From Saccharothrix luteola (lineage in GTDB: Bacteria > Actinomycetota > Actinomycetes > Mycobacteriales > Pseudonocardiaceae): a DNA stretch of 64,000 nucleotides. The stretch is taken from assembly GCF_020859565.1 (NCBI RefSeq), contig NZ_JAJHUO010000003.1:294945-358944 (forward strand), in the 5' to 3' direction. The notes beneath the pieces were generated by a model that had not been told where the DNA came from, did no database searches, and saw nothing but the letters and a program-made list of their open reading frames with translations. Below are positions 62,075-64,000 of the stretch, piece after piece. The translations under genes were made by a program, and so were the position numbers. Each line of letters opens with the position of its first letter. Within the stretch, counting starts at the first letter, position 1.

Positions 62075-63052
62075 ATGAAGCCAACCGAGATCAAGATCGA
62101 GGGGACCGGTCCCGCGACCGCCTCCGGACCGGGGTCGGTCTCCAGCACGGGTGTGATCATCCAGATGGTCGGGCAACCGTCCTCTGGCGGAACTTCCGCC
62201 CAGCCTCCGGCGCAGCTGACCGGCAGACAGTTCTTGGTGGCTGTAGGGGCCGTCACCGCCTTCTTCCTGGCGGTGAGCCTGGTGTCCTGTTTCTACGACC
62301 CGGACGAGGAGTACACCACCGACAGCGGTGCCAGGCCGTCCTCCGCCGTGAACGAAGTACTGGTCGACGCACTCGAAAATGCGCTCCGCGACTGCGCGAA
62401 GACCATGGTGACCGCTCCTCTCAACTGCCCGCAGGCTGCCGGCACCTCGGTTGCGACCAACCAAATCGTGACGTGGTCGTTGCACGGCGACCCGGTCGAC
62501 GGTCACCAGATGGCCTGGCGTGACGACCACTTCGCTGTCCGGGGAAACGCCGTCATGACCCTCGCCTACAAGGATTACTTCGGTGACTCGAAGGTGAAGA
62601 CCTACGTCGTGGGCTACCAATCCAGGATCGATTGGAAGAACGACAAGGCAACTGTGGGCCCGTTGAAGGGGATACCGCCGCTTCCAGGTGAGAGCGTGAC
62701 GAAGAGGAGTGTGGACGTGTCCTTGGACGACCTCCTCCCTGTCGTCAAGGAAGTGTTCGACGAATGCGCGAATGCCACTCGCATCCCTCCGCCTCCCCGG
62801 TGCCCACAGCCGGTCAACCTCAGCCGGAGGGAGCAAGCTGACTGGTCCTTCACCGGCGATCCGCTGCTCAACGTGAGAATGGAGACAAGTCAGGCCGACG
62901 GTTTGATAAGAATTCACGGAAGTTATGCATCGGAGGTTCGGTACGTCACGGACCACTTCGGTCCGAAGACCGAGGTCGTCTCGGGCAACTTCACCGTGTT
63001 GGCGATCGTCGGCGACGACTCGCCCCAGGTGCTGCAGATCCTGGCGAATTGA
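62075..63052 (+). CDS. Unrecognised single-pass membrane protein with duplicated exterior domain
   Basis: A 325-residue protein of unknown family, started at the ATG at 62075 with GAGGAG 11 bases upstream (an ATG at 62036 adds 13 residues). Residues 11-27 carry TGPATASGPGSVSSTGV, matching the motif in the preceding gene. One membrane helix follows (about 51-72; FLVAVGAVTAFFLAVSLVSC), then two similar exterior domains: about 94-192 and 218-319. Each has a Cys pair (Cys107/118 and Cys231/243, both ending CPQ), a W-S-x-x-GDP motif and a following Tyr/Phe-rich strand region. The duplication suggests a sensor or binding module. It is the second and last gene of the repeat-bounded cassette, 45 bases after the first. 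Confidence 0.75.
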   Translation: MKPTEIKIEGTGPATASGPGSVSSTGVIIQMVGQPSSGGTSAQPPAQLTGRQFLVAVGAVTAFFLAVSLVSCFYDPDEEYTTDSGARPSSAVNEVLVDALENALRDCAKTMVTAPLNCPQAAGTSVATNQIVTWSLHGDPVDGHQMAWRDDHFAVRGNAVMTLAYKDYFGDSKVKTYVVGYQSRIDWKNDKATVGPLKGIPPLPGESVTKRSVDVSLDDLLPVVKEVFDECANATRIPPPPRCPQPVNLSRREQADWSFTGDPLLNVRMETSQADGLIRIHGSYASEVRYVTDHFGPKTEVVSGNFTVLAIVGDDSPQVLQILAN

Positions 63053-63069
63053 TCAGCGCGCCAGACCCG

Positions 63070-63195
63070 GCCCTGCTCGTCGCACGCGGACGCCGCAGGC
63101 TCGGCGACACCGGCTACCGCCGCGCCCTCACCGCCGCGGGCGCGCTGCTCGTGCTCGCGGGCGTGGCGATGGGCGTCGAGTTCGCGACCCTCTGA
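63070..63195 (+). pseudogene. Duplicated 3' fragment of the lysE-like gene (right direct repeat)
   Basis: The first 120 bases repeat 61350-61469 exactly, in the same reading frame, and then run to CTC TGA. The fragment codes for about 41 residues of a lysE C-terminus (ALLVARGRRRLGDTGYRRA onward), ending FATL. It has no promoter or proper start. The simplest reading is that this is the original end of the gene, displaced by the cassette. Confidence 0.9.
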
Positions 63196-63249
63196 CGGGG
63201 AATTCGGCTGACGCGGCCCCCGACCCGCGGCTATGCATAGCGCGTGCCC

Positions 63250-63999
63250 ATGACCGACGAAGCGTTCCTCGACCACGTCGCCGACCGGCTGGCGGCCCTG
63301 CCCGCCGTGCGCGCCGTCGCCCTCGGCGGATCCCGCGCCCAGGGCACCGCCACCCCGGACAGCGACTGGGACTTCGCCGTCTACTACCGGGGCGACTTCG
63401 ACCCCGCCGACCTGCGCGCGGTCGGGTGGGAGGGCGAGGTCTCGGAGCTCGGCGGGTGGGGCGGCGGCGTCTTCAACGGCGGCGCCTGGCTCACCGTCGA
63501 AGGCAGGCGCGTCGACGTGCACTACCGCGACCTCGACGTGGTCGAGCACGAACTCGCCGAGGCCGAGCGGGGCCGCTTCCACTCGGAGCCGCTGATGTTC
63601 CACCTCGCCGGCATCCCCAGCTACCTGGTCGTCGGCGAACTCGCGCTGAACAGGGTGCTGCGCGGCGCCCTGCCCCGCCCGACCTACCCGGAGGCGCTGC
63701 GCGCGGCGGCGCCGTCCGTCTGGCGCGACAAGGCGGCCTTGACCCTGGACTACGCCCTCACCGCGCACGCGCCGAGCGGCCGGCTGGCCGAGGTCGCGGC
63801 CACGCTGGTCACCGCCGCCTTGCAGACCGCGCACGCGGTGCTCGCGGCACGCGGTCAGTGGACGACGAACGAGAAGCGGCTGCTGCAGGAGGCCGGGCTG
63901 CGCGGTGTCGACGCGATCGTGGCAGCGCTGCGCCCGGAGCCCGAGGCGTTGGCCCGGGCGATCATCGAGGCGCGGGACCTGTTCCGGGCCGCCACCTGA
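63250..63999 (+). CDS. Nucleotidyltransferase-domain protein (MNT/ANT-like)
   Basis: A 249-residue protein, ATG at 63250 (a GTG two codons upstream is possible). The N-terminal pol-beta-type domain has ALGGSRAQGTATPDSDWDF, i.e. the GGS helix and D-x-D metal site, with a third acid likely in RRVDVHYRDLD. A helical C-terminal domain follows (ALTLDYALTAHAPSGRLAEV). Relatives include aminoglycoside nucleotidyltransferases and minimal nucleotidyltransferases; no HEPN antitoxin partner is adjacent, so the substrate is open. It ends one base before the window edge. Confidence 0.85.
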   Translation: MTDEAFLDHVADRLAALPAVRAVALGGSRAQGTATPDSDWDFAVYYRGDFDPADLRAVGWEGEVSELGGWGGGVFNGGAWLTVEGRRVDVHYRDLDVVEHELAEAERGRFHSEPLMFHLAGIPSYLVVGELALNRVLRGALPRPTYPEALRAAAPSVWRDKAALTLDYALTAHAPSGRLAEVAATLVTAALQTAHAVLAARGQWTTNEKRLLQEAGLRGVDAIVAALRPEPEALARAIIEARDLFRAAT

Positions 64000-64000
64000 C

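Noticed and set aside
61470-63069. Insertion sequence as the explanation for the repeat-bounded cassette
   Set aside because: No transposase-like frame, and 120-bp direct repeats are far longer than IS target duplications; the repeats are part of the lysE gene itself.
63250-63999. Nucleotidyltransferase as half of a MNT-HEPN toxin-antitoxin pair
   Set aside because: No HEPN-type gene lies upstream within the window, and the protein is larger than minimal nucleotidyltransferases; the downstream side is outside the window.

Overview
The window reads as chromosome of a high-GC filamentous actinomycete in the Pseudonocardiales (a Saccharothrix, Lentzea or Actinosynnema type). The grounds are very high GC, GTG starts with ATGA/GTGA overlaps, a mycothiol gene (mshC), an InhA-type FabI next to FabG, an actinobacterial ferrochelatase with Fe-S cysteines, a six-gene mce operon, and a large secreted cellulase set with Thr/Ser linkers. 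I recognise families from the translated sequence only and ran no searches.

Layout. 0.1-10.9 kb: an mce locus made of two small secreted proteins, a PucR-type regulator, an acyl-CoA ligase and mceABCDEF. The usual yrbE permease pair is absent from the window. A near-palindromic TTGTCACG/CGTGACAA motif recurs in its three control regions. 10.9-12.9 kb: a small operon (leucine-rich-variant-like protein, YchJ-like SEC-C protein, PIN-like nuclease). 12.9-23.3 kb: a cellulolytic cluster (GH6, GH3, GH9, GH48, each with a cellulose-binding module) under CebR-type boxes (TGGGAGCGCTCCCA). A further GH6 with two boxes sits apart at 36.7-38.6 kb. 23.5-27.1 kb: an intracellular GH3 followed by its probable LacI regulator. 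27.2-29.6 kb: cutA, a SnoaL-like protein, and a divergent NmrA/TetR pair. 29.6-36.4 kb: an FAD/Fe-S oxidoreductase, then fabG-fabI-hemH and two conserved proteins.

38.7-44.6 kb: a small-molecule phosphotransferase, a MoxR ATPase/VWA pair, and a secreted M23 peptidase with FG-GAP-like repeats. 44.7-48.7 kb: ctaD, an SPFH protein and mshC. 48.8-56.9 kb: a subtilisin and an efflux block (GbsR-type regulator plus ABC exporter, ArsR-type regulator plus MFS, a convergent second MFS). 56.9-60.8 kb: PAC2 and HAD proteins, a cobalamin riboswitch controlling cbtB-cbtA, and an FhuF-like Fe-S protein.

60.8-63.2 kb holds the most unusual structure. The 3' end of a lysE-family gene is present twice as identical 120-bp direct repeats. 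They bracket about 1.6 kb of visibly lower GC with two unrecognised membrane-protein genes and no integrase or transposase. The two proteins share a TGxATAxGxG...TG[IV] motif that is predicted to face the cytoplasm in both, and the larger one has an internally duplicated extracytoplasmic domain. I read this as an integrated two-gene cassette of unknown function. The same lysE gene also carries an in-frame copy of a roughly 75-bp interspersed repeat whose other copy lies upstream of the MoxR gene.

Two runs of G/C homopolymer (window start and 43.15-43.28 kb) look like assembly or base-calling failures rather than biology.
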